From: Vibrio diazotrophicus
Lineage (GTDB): Bacteria; Pseudomonadota; Gammaproteobacteria; Enterobacterales; Vibrionaceae
Length of the DNA stretch: 64,000 nucleotides
NCBI RefSeq assembly: GCF_038452265.1
Contig: NZ_CP151843.1
Location: forward strand, 1,302,001 to 1,366,000
Reading direction: 5' to 3'
Under the pieces are notes generated by a model. The model made no database searches and was not told the DNA's origin. It saw nothing but the letters and a program-made list of their open reading frames with translations. Below are positions 50,223 to 58,454 of this stretch, piece after piece. Position numbers and translations under genes: made by a program. Position 1 is the stretch's first letter, and each line of letters starts with the position of its first letter.

Positions 50223-51185
50223 TTACATCAGATTAAACGCTGACAGCAGGAAAATACCCAAGGTGCATGAGAACAGGGAAAAAACAGTGGTGAGTGCAAT
50301 GATATTAGCTGCCAAGGTGGCATTTCCGCCCATTGCTCTCGCCATCACGTAACTTGCCGCTGCGGTTGGCGCAGAGCTCATCAAGAAAACCAGTCCGAGT
50401 TCCATGCCTCTGAATCCAAACATCAGTGCGCCAAGGGTGGTCAGAAGCGGAGCGAGTATTAGCTTAAACCCTGTGGCATACCAAGCGGGTGCATTATCTT
50501 CTTTCAATGCTTTTAGATCTAACGAGCCACCAGTGCAAAGAAGTGCCAAAGGCAGTGTCATGTTACCCAAATAGCGCCCAGCGTCCGTGACCATTTTAGG
50601 TATTGGGATGGAAAATCCGTAGCAAAAGAGACCGAACAATATTGCGATGATCAGCGGGTTCTTGGTTAAAGTTCGAAAGATGATTTTCGATGGAGGAGTG
50701 CCTTTGGTATCGCTTTTCGCGCTTAAAGTGATCACCGCCTGTACGTTGTATAGCAATGTCATGCTTGCCACATAAATCGCCGCAAGTGCAACCCCATCAT
50801 TGCCATAAGCGTTAGCAACATAAGCGATGGCGATAATGGCAGTATTGGCGCGAAATGCGCCTTGGATGATCACCCCTTGATCTTGTGGGCGATTAAACGC
50901 CTTTTTGGTGACAAAAGTGGTGAACAGAAAGAACAGAAAATTCGCCACAAGGCCGTAAATAATTAGAGAAGCGCTGGAAGAGAAATCGTGCTTTGAACTT
51001 ATGATGCTTAAAAACAACATGGTTGGCAGCGTCACTTCAAACACTATCTTGGAGGCGACTTCGATAAAGTTATCGTTAATCAGATTGATACGTTTAAGAA
51101 ATACTCCGAGTACCAGCATCAAGCAAATAGGGCCGGTAATGGAGGCCGAAAACATCAATAACTGAAAGAGACTGTCCACGCCCAT
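50223..51185 (-). CDS. AEC family transporter (auxin efflux carrier fold)
   Basis: This 320-residue membrane protein has about ten helices in two inverted halves. Opening: SITGPICLMLVLGVFLKRINLINDNFIEVASKIVFEVTLPTMLFLSI, typical of the AEC family (malonate or malate permease relatives). The crossover-type runs FRANTAIIAIAYVANAYG and SAPTAAASYVMARAMGGN are the conserved pair. It likely exports or imports a carboxylic or amino acid; the substrate cannot be read. It is a lone gene, 130 bp from the acyltransferase start. Confidence 0.83.
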   Translation of the reverse strand: MGVDSLFQLLMFSASITGPICLMLVLGVFLKRINLINDNFIEVASKIVFEVTLPTMLFLSIISSKHDFSSSASLIIYGLVANFLFFLFTTFVTKKAFNRPQDQGVIIQGAFRANTAIIAIAYVANAYGNDGVALAAIYVASMTLLYNVQAVITLSAKSDTKGTPPSKIIFRTLTKNPLIIAILFGLFCYGFSIPIPKMVTDAGRYLGNMTLPLALLCTGGSLDLKALKEDNAPAWYATGFKLILAPLLTTLGALMFGFRGMELGLVFLMSSAPTAAASYVMARAMGGNATLAANIIALTTVFSLFSCTLGIFLLSAFNLM

Positions 51186-51321
51186 TCCTTGAACTTCAGG
51201 TGAAGATAGAGATTAGAAGCAATAAACACCGTCGCTCTAACAAACGACAGTGCTTATTGTAAGATTTTTATACTCTACAGCGTGTTGGAGTTGATTGGAA
51301 TACGCCTTCTAATGGTTAACC

Positions 51322-52419
51322 TTATGAACAACAACTTGCTTTTTCTTGTTTCGGGCTAAATCTCTTCCACAGATCAGCCGCAATAATGACCGCTAACGCG
51401 ATGCCGCTTGCCCAAGCGATAACGGGTGGTAACAGTTCATTGCTGGCCGCTAGCTGGGCGTCGATATTGATAGCAAAAGTATCGACTAAAAAGTTGGTGG
51501 CATAACCGAATAGAATCGCCACACCCACCACACCGACTAGGTAGCTAACCAGTGCTTTTGTCCCTAATTCTTTTCTCACTATACCTAGGGTCGCCATGTT
51601 GGTGGCAGGGCCTGCCAGTAAGAAAACCAATACTGCGCCGGGTGATACACCTGCCAGCATTAGGCCTGCGGCAATTGGAGTTGAAGCAGACGCGCAGATA
51701 TACATAGGTACACCAATCAGTGCCATCAGTACCATTGCCCAAGGGCTACGGCTGATTTCTACTAGTGCTTCAGAAGGCACAAACGTCACCACCAAAGCTG
51801 AAATGATAAGACCCACAATGAGCCACAGTGACAGGTCTTCAATCAAATCGGTAAATGCGTATTTTTGCCCTTGCCATAACTTGTTTAACCATGACTCTGC
51901 TTTTGGTTGAGATGAGTGTGTAGATGAGCCAGAGCTACTACAACTGTGAGAACCTGAACAACAAGAAGTTTTGACGGCTTCGGTTGCTGGCTGTGGGGTT
52001 TGTGTCTCTTTGTCTGTGATTAACACCAAAAACGCCGCGGCAATGGCTGAAGTTGTCGCCGCTATAGGTCGAATGACCGCCATAAATGGCCCTAACAGCG
52101 CATAGGAAATAGCAATCGAGTCAACGCCAGTCTCCGGGGTTGAGATTAAAAAGGCGGTGGTTGCGCTTTTTGAAGCGCCACCTCGACGAAGCCCAACCGC
52201 AGCAGGAATAACGCCACAAGAACAAAGTGGCAGTGGCATGCCCAAAACAGCGGCTTTGACACTCGGCCACATTCCATGTCCGGTTAGGTGTTTACTCAGT
52301 TTATCGTTGCTAAGGGTTACTTTAAGAATACCGGCAACGAACAAACCTATGATCAGCCAGAAAGAAGCATCAAGCCATAAATCGAGTAAGGTATCTAAAA
52401 AGGTCGTGATAGCTTGCAT
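51322..52419 (-). CDS. SO_0444-type permease, Cu/Zn efflux family
   Basis: This 365-residue membrane protein of the DUF318/ArsP-like permease group has two halves of about four helices. Each half carries a Cys/Pro motif: PLPLCSCGVIPAAVGLRRGGASKSATTAFLISTPETG in the first, PMYICASASTPIAAGLMLAGVSPGAVLVFLLAGPATN in the second. The central loop is Cys- and His-rich (SCCSGSHSCSSSGSSTHSS) and the C-terminus ends ASCCS, both likely metal-binding. The gene starts one base after the ZntR-like gene ends, so the regulator and transporter form an operon. Export of Zn2+ or Cu+ is inferred from family, cysteines and regulator. Confidence 0.82.
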   Translation of the reverse strand: MQAITTFLDTLLDLWLDASFWLIIGLFVAGILKVTLSNDKLSKHLTGHGMWPSVKAAVLGMPLPLCSCGVIPAAVGLRRGGASKSATTAFLISTPETGVDSIAISYALLGPFMAVIRPIAATTSAIAAAFLVLITDKETQTPQPATEAVKTSCCSGSHSCSSSGSSTHSSQPKAESWLNKLWQGQKYAFTDLIEDLSLWLIVGLIISALVVTFVPSEALVEISRSPWAMVLMALIGVPMYICASASTPIAAGLMLAGVSPGAVLVFLLAGPATNMATLGIVRKELGTKALVSYLVGVVGVAILFGYATNFLVDTFAINIDAQLAASNELLPPVIAWASGIALAVIIAADLWKRFSPKQEKASCCS

Positions 52420-52420
52420 A

Positions 52421-52840
52421 TTAAGCTTCCTCTGGTTGAGTTTGAGTAAGGGCCGTCAGGATGGTGCAGTGTTCTGCGGAATGAGCGCCCCCACAGCATC
52501 GTTCATTAATCACTTTCAAGGCGTTGTGCATATGCTGTAGCTGGGCAATACGCAGTTCAATTTCATGAAGTTTTGCCAGTGTGATGTCTTTAACTTCTTG
52601 GCAGGTGTGCTGATCAGGCTCTATCTGAATCGAAAGCAATTCCTGAATATCACTCAGAGATAAACCCACTTCTTTAGCGTGAAGGATGAATTTCAATCTA
52701 TCAATGCAGTTTTGAGCATACTGACGATAACCATTGTCGGCGCGCAGCGGTTCGATTAAGCCTTGTTGCTCATAAAATCGAATAGCCTCAGTGGTTATGT
52801 TGAGTTGTTTAGCCAGTTGACCTCGGGTTAATGACGCCAT
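52421..52840 (-). CDS. MerR-family Zn-type regulator (ZntR-like)
   Basis: This 139-residue MerR regulator has an N-terminal winged helix (LTRGQLAKQLNITTEAIRFYEQQGLIEPLRADNGYRQY), a dimerisation helix (about 80-120) and the metal loop CCGGAHSAEHC near 115-125. The Cys-Cys...His...Cys set matches the E. coli ZntR binding loop (CCGTAHSS..C). Preference for Zn(II) over Cu(I) is inferred from the loop type. It activates by untwisting a promoter with a long spacer; its own promoter shows that geometry (52874-52905). The permease gene follows directly. Confidence 0.85.
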   Translation of the reverse strand: MASLTRGQLAKQLNITTEAIRFYEQQGLIEPLRADNGYRQYAQNCIDRLKFILHAKEVGLSLSDIQELLSIQIEPDQHTCQEVKDITLAKLHEIELRIAQLQHMHNALKVINERCCGGAHSAEHCTILTALTQTQPEEA

Positions 52841-52873
52841 TTACAAACCTCGATTCTGTATTCATTTTTTAAC

Positions 52874-52905
52874 AGTATAAACTTTGTAGTTAAGTACAAG
52901 GTCAA
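52874..52905 (-). promoter_or_regulatory. MerR-type promoter and operator with 20-bp spacer
   Basis: On the minus strand TTGACC (-35, 52900-52905) and TATACT (-10, 52874-52879) are 20 bp apart. The spacer region holds the dyad ACTTTGTA-N6-TACAAGGT (52881-52902, plus strand), where 7 of 8 pairs match. The over-long spacer and the dyad inside it are hallmarks of ZntR/CueR-type promoters. Confidence 0.75.
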
Positions 52906-52976
52906 TACTTTATTTGTTTCAATGCAAATTTATTTTCCGTGTCTCTGCCTACAAAAAGACGGTTTGTAAAAAAAGA

Positions 52977-52986
52977 ACGATCGTAC
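52977..52986. promoter_or_regulatory. Candidate TetR operator upstream of the regulator
   Basis: ACGATCGTAC, with an 8-bp palindrome ACGATCGT, lies 36 bp before the TetR start. A near copy (ACGACCGTAC) precedes the adjacent hydrolase gene. Confidence 0.5.
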
Positions 52987-53022
52987 TAAACTTCTTGGCG
53001 TGTTAACTGAATCTGATGAGTT

Positions 53023-53613
53023 ATGAGCAAAGGAAAAATTACCCGCGAGAACATTTTGGCCAAAGCATTTGATCTTGCCAGTGAGAATGGTCTGGAAAGC
53101 TTAACGATAGGAGAGCTTGCCAAGCACTGTGGTATGTCAAAAAGCGGCTTATTTGCTCATTTCAATTCAAAAGAGAACCTGCAATTAGCGGTAGTTGATT
53201 TCGCTAACCAAGTTTTTATCTCTCGAGTTATCGCTCCTGCACGTGAGTTGGGTGACAAGAATATCGAAAGCAAACTGCGTTCTATCTTAGATAGTTGGAT
53301 GGGCTGGAACCATTCATTCCAAGGGAGTTGTATGTTTTTGGATGCTTGGAAAGAATCGGCAAAAAGTGAATGTGCCATTCAGCAAGAGCTCAAGAAAATC
53401 ATTTCTAATTGGATTCAGTATTTACAAATTCAGATAGATAAAGGTGTTGAGAACCGCCAGTTTCGGGCGGATTTGGACGCCAAGCAAGCGAGTTACGAGC
53501 TTTATGGCTTGTATCTTAGCGCGCATTTGTTCTATTCCATCTATGGACAAGAGCAAAGCCACCAAAGATTTTGGCAAGGAGTCAGCGATTTGTTTGATCG
53601 CTGGAAACGTTAA
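53023..53613 (+). CDS. TetR-family regulator
   Basis: This 196-residue TetR regulator has the N-terminal helix-turn-helix ITRENILAKAFDLASENGLESLTIGELAKHCGMSKSGLFAHFNSKENL (residues 5-55). A helical ligand-binding domain follows, with GSCMFLDAWKE near 104. The ATG at 53023 follows GTT; GAGT lies further up. The alpha/beta hydrolase gene starts 57 bp downstream. Near-identical short palindromes precede both genes, so the regulator probably represses itself and the hydrolase until a hydrophobic ligand binds. Confidence 0.85.
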   Translation: MSKGKITRENILAKAFDLASENGLESLTIGELAKHCGMSKSGLFAHFNSKENLQLAVVDFANQVFISRVIAPARELGDKNIESKLRSILDSWMGWNHSFQGSCMFLDAWKESAKSECAIQQELKKIISNWIQYLQIQIDKGVENRQFRADLDAKQASYELYGLYLSAHLFYSIYGQEQSHQRFWQGVSDLFDRWKR

Positions 53614-53639
53614 CCAGCAAAAATTTACCAATAAAAAGC

Positions 53640-53649
53640 ACGACCGTAC
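53640..53649. promoter_or_regulatory. Second candidate TetR operator, upstream of the hydrolase
   Basis: ACGACCGTAC lies 21 bp before the hydrolase ATG. It shares nine of ten bases with the site at 52977-52986. Confidence 0.5.
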
Positions 53650-53670
53650 GTTTTTGGTTTAAGGATAGTT

Positions 53671-54528
53671 ATGAGTGAGAAAATTTACTTCAATACAGCA
53701 CAACGTTTTAACTGGCGTCGTAGCTTAGTCAATGTCACCACACGTTTGCACCATTCGTTGGCTCCGAGGCACGCAAAGAAAACGGCTAGAAAGCTTCTTC
53801 TTACTCCAAGTCGTATGAAAGCGAAAAATCAGGCACCTGAGGGTTTAATCAAATCTTACGTTTCTTCACCAGAAGGCCAGTTAACCACTTACCGTTTGGG
53901 TAAAGGACCTATTTGGGTATTAACCCACGGTTGGTCTGGTTCTTCGAATCAGTTTTATCCTCTAATGGAGCACATTGCCTCTTTAGGTTTTACCGCTCTT
54001 GCTTACGATCATCCTGGTCATGGTGAAAGTGAAGGGGCGTTAGGGCACATTCCTGCGTTTGTGCGTGGACTAGAAGCGATCTTAGACAGTGAAGAAGACG
54101 TGGTTGGTTTGATTGGACACAGCATGGGTAATGCGACCGCGTTGGAGTGCCGACACTCTAAAATAGCAAACTGCCCTATGTTGCTGATTGCACCCGTATT
54201 GGACTATTTAGATAACTTGTTCAGCACTGTGGCTCGTTCCGGTTATTCCATGCGTCTGTTTGAAGAGGTCGTCAACGAAGTTCAAGACGAATACCGTTAC
54301 CCAATTCAGTCGATTGACCCGTACAAAAAGCTTAAGCAGCGTGAGTCTCAGACTATAATTGTTCATGACGAAGGTGATAAATTTGCCAAATATTCGGTAT
54401 CGCAAAAGGCGTCTCAAGAGATGGAAAGAGTTACGCTTATCACCACCCAAAACCAAGGTCATGGCAGAGTGATGACAAGCCCTGAGGTGATGAATGCATT
54501 TGATCAAATCGCTAAGCAGGTTTCTTAA
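53671..54528 (+). CDS. Alpha/beta hydrolase
   Basis: This 285-residue serine hydrolase has an alpha/beta fold. The oxyanion loop is LTHGWSGSSNQFYPLMEHI, and the nucleophile is in LIGHSMGNATALECR (Ser near 150). The acid is probably in IVHDEGDKFAKYS and the His in NQGHGRVMTS near the end. No signal peptide is visible, and the N-terminal 60 residues are basic. A substrate such as a lipid or ester cannot be named. It follows the TetR gene, and the shared operator suggests the two make one unit. Confidence 0.82.
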   Translation: MSEKIYFNTAQRFNWRRSLVNVTTRLHHSLAPRHAKKTARKLLLTPSRMKAKNQAPEGLIKSYVSSPEGQLTTYRLGKGPIWVLTHGWSGSSNQFYPLMEHIASLGFTALAYDHPGHGESEGALGHIPAFVRGLEAILDSEEDVVGLIGHSMGNATALECRHSKIANCPMLLIAPVLDYLDNLFSTVARSGYSMRLFEEVVNEVQDEYRYPIQSIDPYKKLKQRESQTIIVHDEGDKFAKYSVSQKASQEMERVTLITTQNQGHGRVMTSPEVMNAFDQIAKQVS

Positions 54529-54743
54529 GATTACGTTTTTTACTTTAGAGTCTGTTTAAAACTGATGTTTTATTAATCATCAGTCAAACGAAAAGGGATA
54601 TTTATATTTCTATTTATTTCATAATGTTAAGTTGTTGGTTTTAATGTTGATTAGTTTAACAACTTGACAAAAAATTATTATCTCCTTGTTTGGTTACGTG
54701 TGATCATTGTGTTGCCGTAAGGCCTTTATAAGGAAAAATAATA

Positions 54744-56129
54744 ATGAATAGAAATGATAGTGTCCCTTTACCCAGTAACACCCGAGAATGGTTTTTTCAC
54801 CGAAACAGTATGATTGTCATTGCCGATCTTGCTCTGTTTTTCATCTTACTGTTTACCCTCCCGTTTGAGTACAACGTTGTTTTAGGCTTAAGTATGCTGA
54901 CGTTTATCGCCATTCTCTGGCTGACGGAAGCATTACATGTAACCGTCACCGCGATACTTGTCCCAGTGATGGCGGTATTGTCAGGTGTGTTTGACACGCA
55001 AGCTGCCCTGAACAACTTTGCGAATTCTATTATCTTCCTATTTTTGGGCGGTTTTGCCCTAGCGGCGGCTATGCATCGCCAAGGTTTAGATAAAGTCATC
55101 GCAGATAAAGTTCTAGTACTTGCTCAAGGTCGAATGAGTGTCGCTGTCTTTATGCTGTTTGGTGTTTCTGCCGCTCTCTCTATGTGGATCAGTAACACTG
55201 CGACAACCGCGATGATGTTGCCTCTAGTGCTTGGTATTTTAAGTAAAGTAGATGATAAGCGAGGTCACTCTACCTATGTGTTTGTGCTTCTAGGCATTGC
55301 TTACAGCGCCAGTATTGGTGGAATTGCAACTGTGGTGGGTAGCCCACCAAACGCAATTGCAGCCGCAGAAGTGGGTTTAACATTTGTCGGTTGGATGAAA
55401 TTTGGTCTTCCAACCACTTTAGTTATGCTGCCAATCTGTTTGGCCATTCTTTACTTCATGCTAAAGCCCGATCTCAGTGGTCAGTTTGATACTCATGAAG
55501 AACCTGTGGATTGGGATAAAGGCAAAATTGTCACATTAGCGATCTTCTCGCTGGTGGTATTCCTGTGGATTTTCAGTAAGCCAGTGAATGCCATGCTCGG
55601 TGGTTTTAAGAGCTTTGACTCACTGATTGCACTTTCTGCCATCATTATGGTGAGTTTTGCCCGAGTCGTGCACTGGAAAGACATTGAAAAAACAGCTGAC
55701 TGGGGCGTGTTGCTTCTGTTTGGTGGCGGTATTTGTTTGAGCAATGTTTTGAAGCAAACAGGTACCAGCGTGTTTCTTGCCAATGAACTGAGTCAGTTAA
55801 TATCAGACTTCGGCTTATTCTTTATCGTGTTTGTTATTGCGGTATTCGTTGTGTTCCTAACTGAATTTGCCAGTAACACGGCAAGCGCTGCATTGCTTGT
55901 TCCGGTATTCGCAAGCGTTGCCGAAGTTTTCGGCGTCTCACCAGTTCTGTTATCAGTACTGATTGCAGTTTCAGCATCTTGTGCATTCATGTTGCCAGTT
56001 GCCACCCCACCAAACGCTATCGTGTTTGCTACAGGACATATAGACCAAAGAGAGATGATGAAAGTCGGTTTCATCCTGAACATCGCCTGTATTGCCATCC
56101 TGTCTACAATCGCAATGACATTCTGGTAA
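54744..56129 (+). CDS. DASS (SLC13) family sodium-coupled anion symporter
   Basis: This 461-residue membrane protein has about twelve helices. It carries the two SNT motifs of the DASS family (SMWISNTATTAMMLPLVL near 150 and EFASNTASAALLVPVFASV near 375). Each is part of a re-entrant hairpin that binds sodium and the carboxylate. VGSPPNAIAAA and VATPPNAIVFATGHI are the repeated proline loops after each half. Substrates are usually dicarboxylates or citrate, sometimes sulfate. It stands alone upstream of the T6SS. Confidence 0.88.
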   Translation: MNRNDSVPLPSNTREWFFHRNSMIVIADLALFFILLFTLPFEYNVVLGLSMLTFIAILWLTEALHVTVTAILVPVMAVLSGVFDTQAALNNFANSIIFLFLGGFALAAAMHRQGLDKVIADKVLVLAQGRMSVAVFMLFGVSAALSMWISNTATTAMMLPLVLGILSKVDDKRGHSTYVFVLLGIAYSASIGGIATVVGSPPNAIAAAEVGLTFVGWMKFGLPTTLVMLPICLAILYFMLKPDLSGQFDTHEEPVDWDKGKIVTLAIFSLVVFLWIFSKPVNAMLGGFKSFDSLIALSAIIMVSFARVVHWKDIEKTADWGVLLLFGGGICLSNVLKQTGTSVFLANELSQLISDFGLFFIVFVIAVFVVFLTEFASNTASAALLVPVFASVAEVFGVSPVLLSVLIAVSASCAFMLPVATPPNAIVFATGHIDQREMMKVGFILNIACIAILSTIAMTFW

Positions 56130-56430
56130 GCCTAGCTTTAAGCGCTGTTTTGTTCTAAACAGCGCTCTATCTTATTGAAAAATATTAATAACCACGTTAT
56201 TAATATGACCTCCATTCCAATGCGCAGTGTTTTTATTAATTTATTAATTAGTTGTAAATTGCATAACAAATATCTTTTTATAGGCAGTAATTTGTATTTT
56301 TAGGTTATATGTTGCCTAGACTAGGTAATATATTGCTTATTTCTTCTTCATTCATTGATATATAAAGACATAAATATTGGAATGATAATTGCTTTCTATT
56401 CATTAATATTAATTTAATAGTGGAAACATT
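56130..56430. other. Gene-free gap before the T6SS cluster
   Basis: This 301-bp A+T-rich gap has a 10-bp inverted repeat AGCGCTGTTT/AAACAGCGCT at 56141-56166, directly after the symporter. It has no strong T run and may be a weak terminator. The sigma-54-type promoter at 56377-56393 lies at the other end. Confidence 0.5.
56377..56393 (+). promoter_or_regulatory. Sigma-54 (-24/-12) promoter of the T6SS cluster
   Basis: TTGGAATGATAATTGCT matches TTGGCACGNNNNTTGCT with only two mismatches in the fixed bases. It keeps GG and GC exactly ten bases apart, the strict RpoN spacing. Transcription would start near 56404, about 27 bp before the PAAR start. RpoN with a VasH-type activator controls T6SS genes in Vibrio. 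Confidence 0.7.
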
Positions 56431-56715
56431 GTGGCAAAAGGAATCATTGTAGGACATATAGGAAGTGACCATGATGGTTTCCCTCCTACCCCTGTAATAT
56501 CAGGATCTAGTACCGTTAAAATTGATGGTAGTTCTGCGGCACGATTGGGGGATGCGCTTGCACCTCATGATAAACCTAAACATCCTCTTCATCCTCGCAG
56601 TATTTCTAGCGGTTCTGCAACTGTAATGTTTGATGGGATGCCTGCAGCAAGAGCTGGAGATTCAATTGACTGTGGTGGAGTATTACAAGGGTATAGCAGT
56701 GTTAATATCGATTAA
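56431..56715 (+). CDS. PAAR-domain spike tip protein of T6SS
   Basis: This 94-residue protein starts at a GTG (56431) and is a single PAAR domain. It shows the typical opening AKGIIVGHIGSDHDGFPPTPVISGSSTVKIDG and the repeats AARLGD and AARAGD. His residues in HDKPKHPLHP and the Cys of IDCGG fit the zinc site of PAAR cones. It has no effector extension, so it likely sharpens the VgrG spike and carries a separate effector. It is the first gene of the T6SS cluster; the next gene starts inside its last codons. Confidence 0.88.
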   Translation: MAKGIIVGHIGSDHDGFPPTPVISGSSTVKIDGSSAARLGDALAPHDKPKHPLHPRSISSGSATVMFDGMPAARAGDSIDCGGVLQGYSSVNID

Positions 56716-57709
56716 GCGACATTGGTATGTGCACTTGTTTATCTTTTTCTCCTATTTAGCTTATGGAAACGGTGTTTCTTATGAACCTAGTCAATTAAGT
56801 AGTGATCAAGCGTTTGTGATTGGCAAACTTATGCGATCTCAGTTCAAGAATAGAGAAGCTCAACGTTACCTGAAATATTCAGCGGATAATGGACATTCAT
56901 ATGCGGCTTATTTATATGCTATGGAGTTATTGATTAATCACAAAGATGATAGATCGATGTATAAAAGTCGTGAATATTTGCTCAAAGCGGCAAATGGAGA
57001 CAACCGGGATGCGATGAAACATCTTTATCAAGAAGCGAACTGGTTGACTGATAATGAAAGAAATATCTGGGGAAAAAGGTATTACAATACTTTAATAATG
57101 TTTGGTAAATGGAATCCGGGGAAGGTGTTCTATGAACTGTCTGAATTCCATGCGGATGATGATGAAGAACTTTCTCGCTACTATTTAGTAAAATCTATTG
57201 CTCTTAGTTATCCTCGCGCACTAATGAAGCAAGCAGATAGCTATATGAAAGGCTATGGTTCATTTTATCTTCCTGGCGAAAGAGAGACAGTAATAAGAAA
57301 ACTGTATTTTTCAGCTGCAAAGCTGGATTACATTCCAGCGATTAAAAAATATATACAGCTATTAGAGAAAAATGGGCAGTTTAATTTGGCCTTTGAGTGG
57401 AGACAAAGAGCTTTAAATCTAGGGGATATTACTTCTCTAGCTTCATTAGCCTTTATTTATTCAGGAAACTTTAATCAAAATTATTCCTTTGTAGAGGTAA
57501 ACAATGCCAAGGCAAAAGCCTACCTACAACTATATATTGATAATGTAGGCAATGAAAAATTTATTGCTTTAACGGAAAAGGTGGAAGGTCTATATGCCCA
57601 TATATTGGATAGGTTACCACAAGAGCAATTAACTTATTCATCATTAATTGAAAGCGAACTTGAGAAGAATATTGAATTTTATAATTACGATTTATATTGG
57701 GATATTTAA
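56699..57709 (+). CDS. Sel1-repeat-like T6SS-linked protein with signal peptide
   Basis: This 336-residue protein starts at the GTG at 56699, with AAGGG seven bases upstream. A longer frame opens at 56630 inside the PAAR gene but is less likely. The N-terminus (VLISIKRHWYVHLFIFFSYLAYGNG) is a signal peptide or membrane anchor. The rest is all-helical, with Sel1/TPR-like repeats (REAQRYLKYSADNGHSYAAYLYAMELL, SREYLLKAANGDNRDAMKHLY, RYYLVKSIALSYPRALMKQADSYMKGYG). It could be an adaptor for the PAAR protein or an effector immunity protein; nothing in the sequence decides. It overlaps the PAAR gene by 17 bp and lies in an A+T-rich stretch. Confidence 0.7.
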   Translation: MLISIKRHWYVHLFIFFSYLAYGNGVSYEPSQLSSDQAFVIGKLMRSQFKNREAQRYLKYSADNGHSYAAYLYAMELLINHKDDRSMYKSREYLLKAANGDNRDAMKHLYQEANWLTDNERNIWGKRYYNTLIMFGKWNPGKVFYELSEFHADDDEELSRYYLVKSIALSYPRALMKQADSYMKGYGSFYLPGERETVIRKLYFSAAKLDYIPAIKKYIQLLEKNGQFNLAFEWRQRALNLGDITSLASLAFIYSGNFNQNYSFVEVNNAKAKAYLQLYIDNVGNEKFIALTEKVEGLYAHILDRLPQEQLTYSSLIESELEKNIEFYNYDLYWDI

Positions 57710-57899
57710 TTTAAATTAATCTCCAAGTATGAATATATCTATAATTTTTAGGCTTACTTCATATTTTAGTGAATGAAGTAATCTATTGCTTTAAAAATGG
57801 TGCAATCTTTACATCAATTAACCCTTACTCACAGTATTAAATTAAAAGATTTAAAACTAATCATATAAATCCACTTGTATAATTTTTTGGAGATGCTTT

Positions 57900-58406
57900 A
57901 TGGCTAAAGAAGGAAGTGTCGCTCCACAGGAGCGGATTAACATCAAATATATTCCAGCGACAGGTGACGCTCAAGCTGAAGTAGAGCTCCCTCTTAAGAC
58001 ATTAGTCGTCGGTGATTTTAAAGGGCATGAAGAAGAAATCCCCCTTGAGGAAAGAAAGCCAGTTTCTGTTGATAAAAACAATTTTGAATCAGTGATGCGT
58101 GAAAGTGACTTGAAACTAACGACAGCAGTCAAAAATAAACTTGTTGATGATGATTCAACAGAGATGCTTGTGGAACTCAAGTTTCAATCATTAACCGATT
58201 TTGCTCCTGATTCAGTAGCTACACAGATTCCTGAGCTAAAGAAACTGATTGAGTTGCGAGAAGCATTAGTCGCATTGAAGGGGCCGCTAGGAAACATTCC
58301 TGCATTTCGAGAGCGTTTGCAGAGTTTAATCAATTCTGAGGAGTCTCGAGATCAACTTCTTTCTGAGCTGAGTATTGTTAATACATCTGAAAAATCTGTC
58401 TCTTAA
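57900..58406 (+). CDS. tssB: T6SS sheath small subunit TssB (VipA)
   Basis: TssB and TssC form the contractile sheath around the Hcp tube. The 168-residue product starts MAKEGSVAPQERINIKYIP, the usual VipA/TssB opening, and contains ELPLKTLVVGDFKGHEEEIPLEERKPVSVDKNNFESVMRES. The C-terminal helix is the TssC interaction and ClpV-sensitive part. TTTTGGAGATGCTTT precedes the ATG as a good ribosome-binding site. A 190-bp gap separates it from the Sel1-like gene. Confidence 0.95.
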   Translation: MAKEGSVAPQERINIKYIPATGDAQAEVELPLKTLVVGDFKGHEEEIPLEERKPVSVDKNNFESVMRESDLKLTTAVKNKLVDDDSTEMLVELKFQSLTDFAPDSVATQIPELKKLIELREALVALKGPLGNIPAFRERLQSLINSEESRDQLLSELSIVNTSEKSVS

Positions 58407-58454
58407 GTTGACCTATTACTCTTGTCATTTATTTAACGTTAGGATTACTACTTA

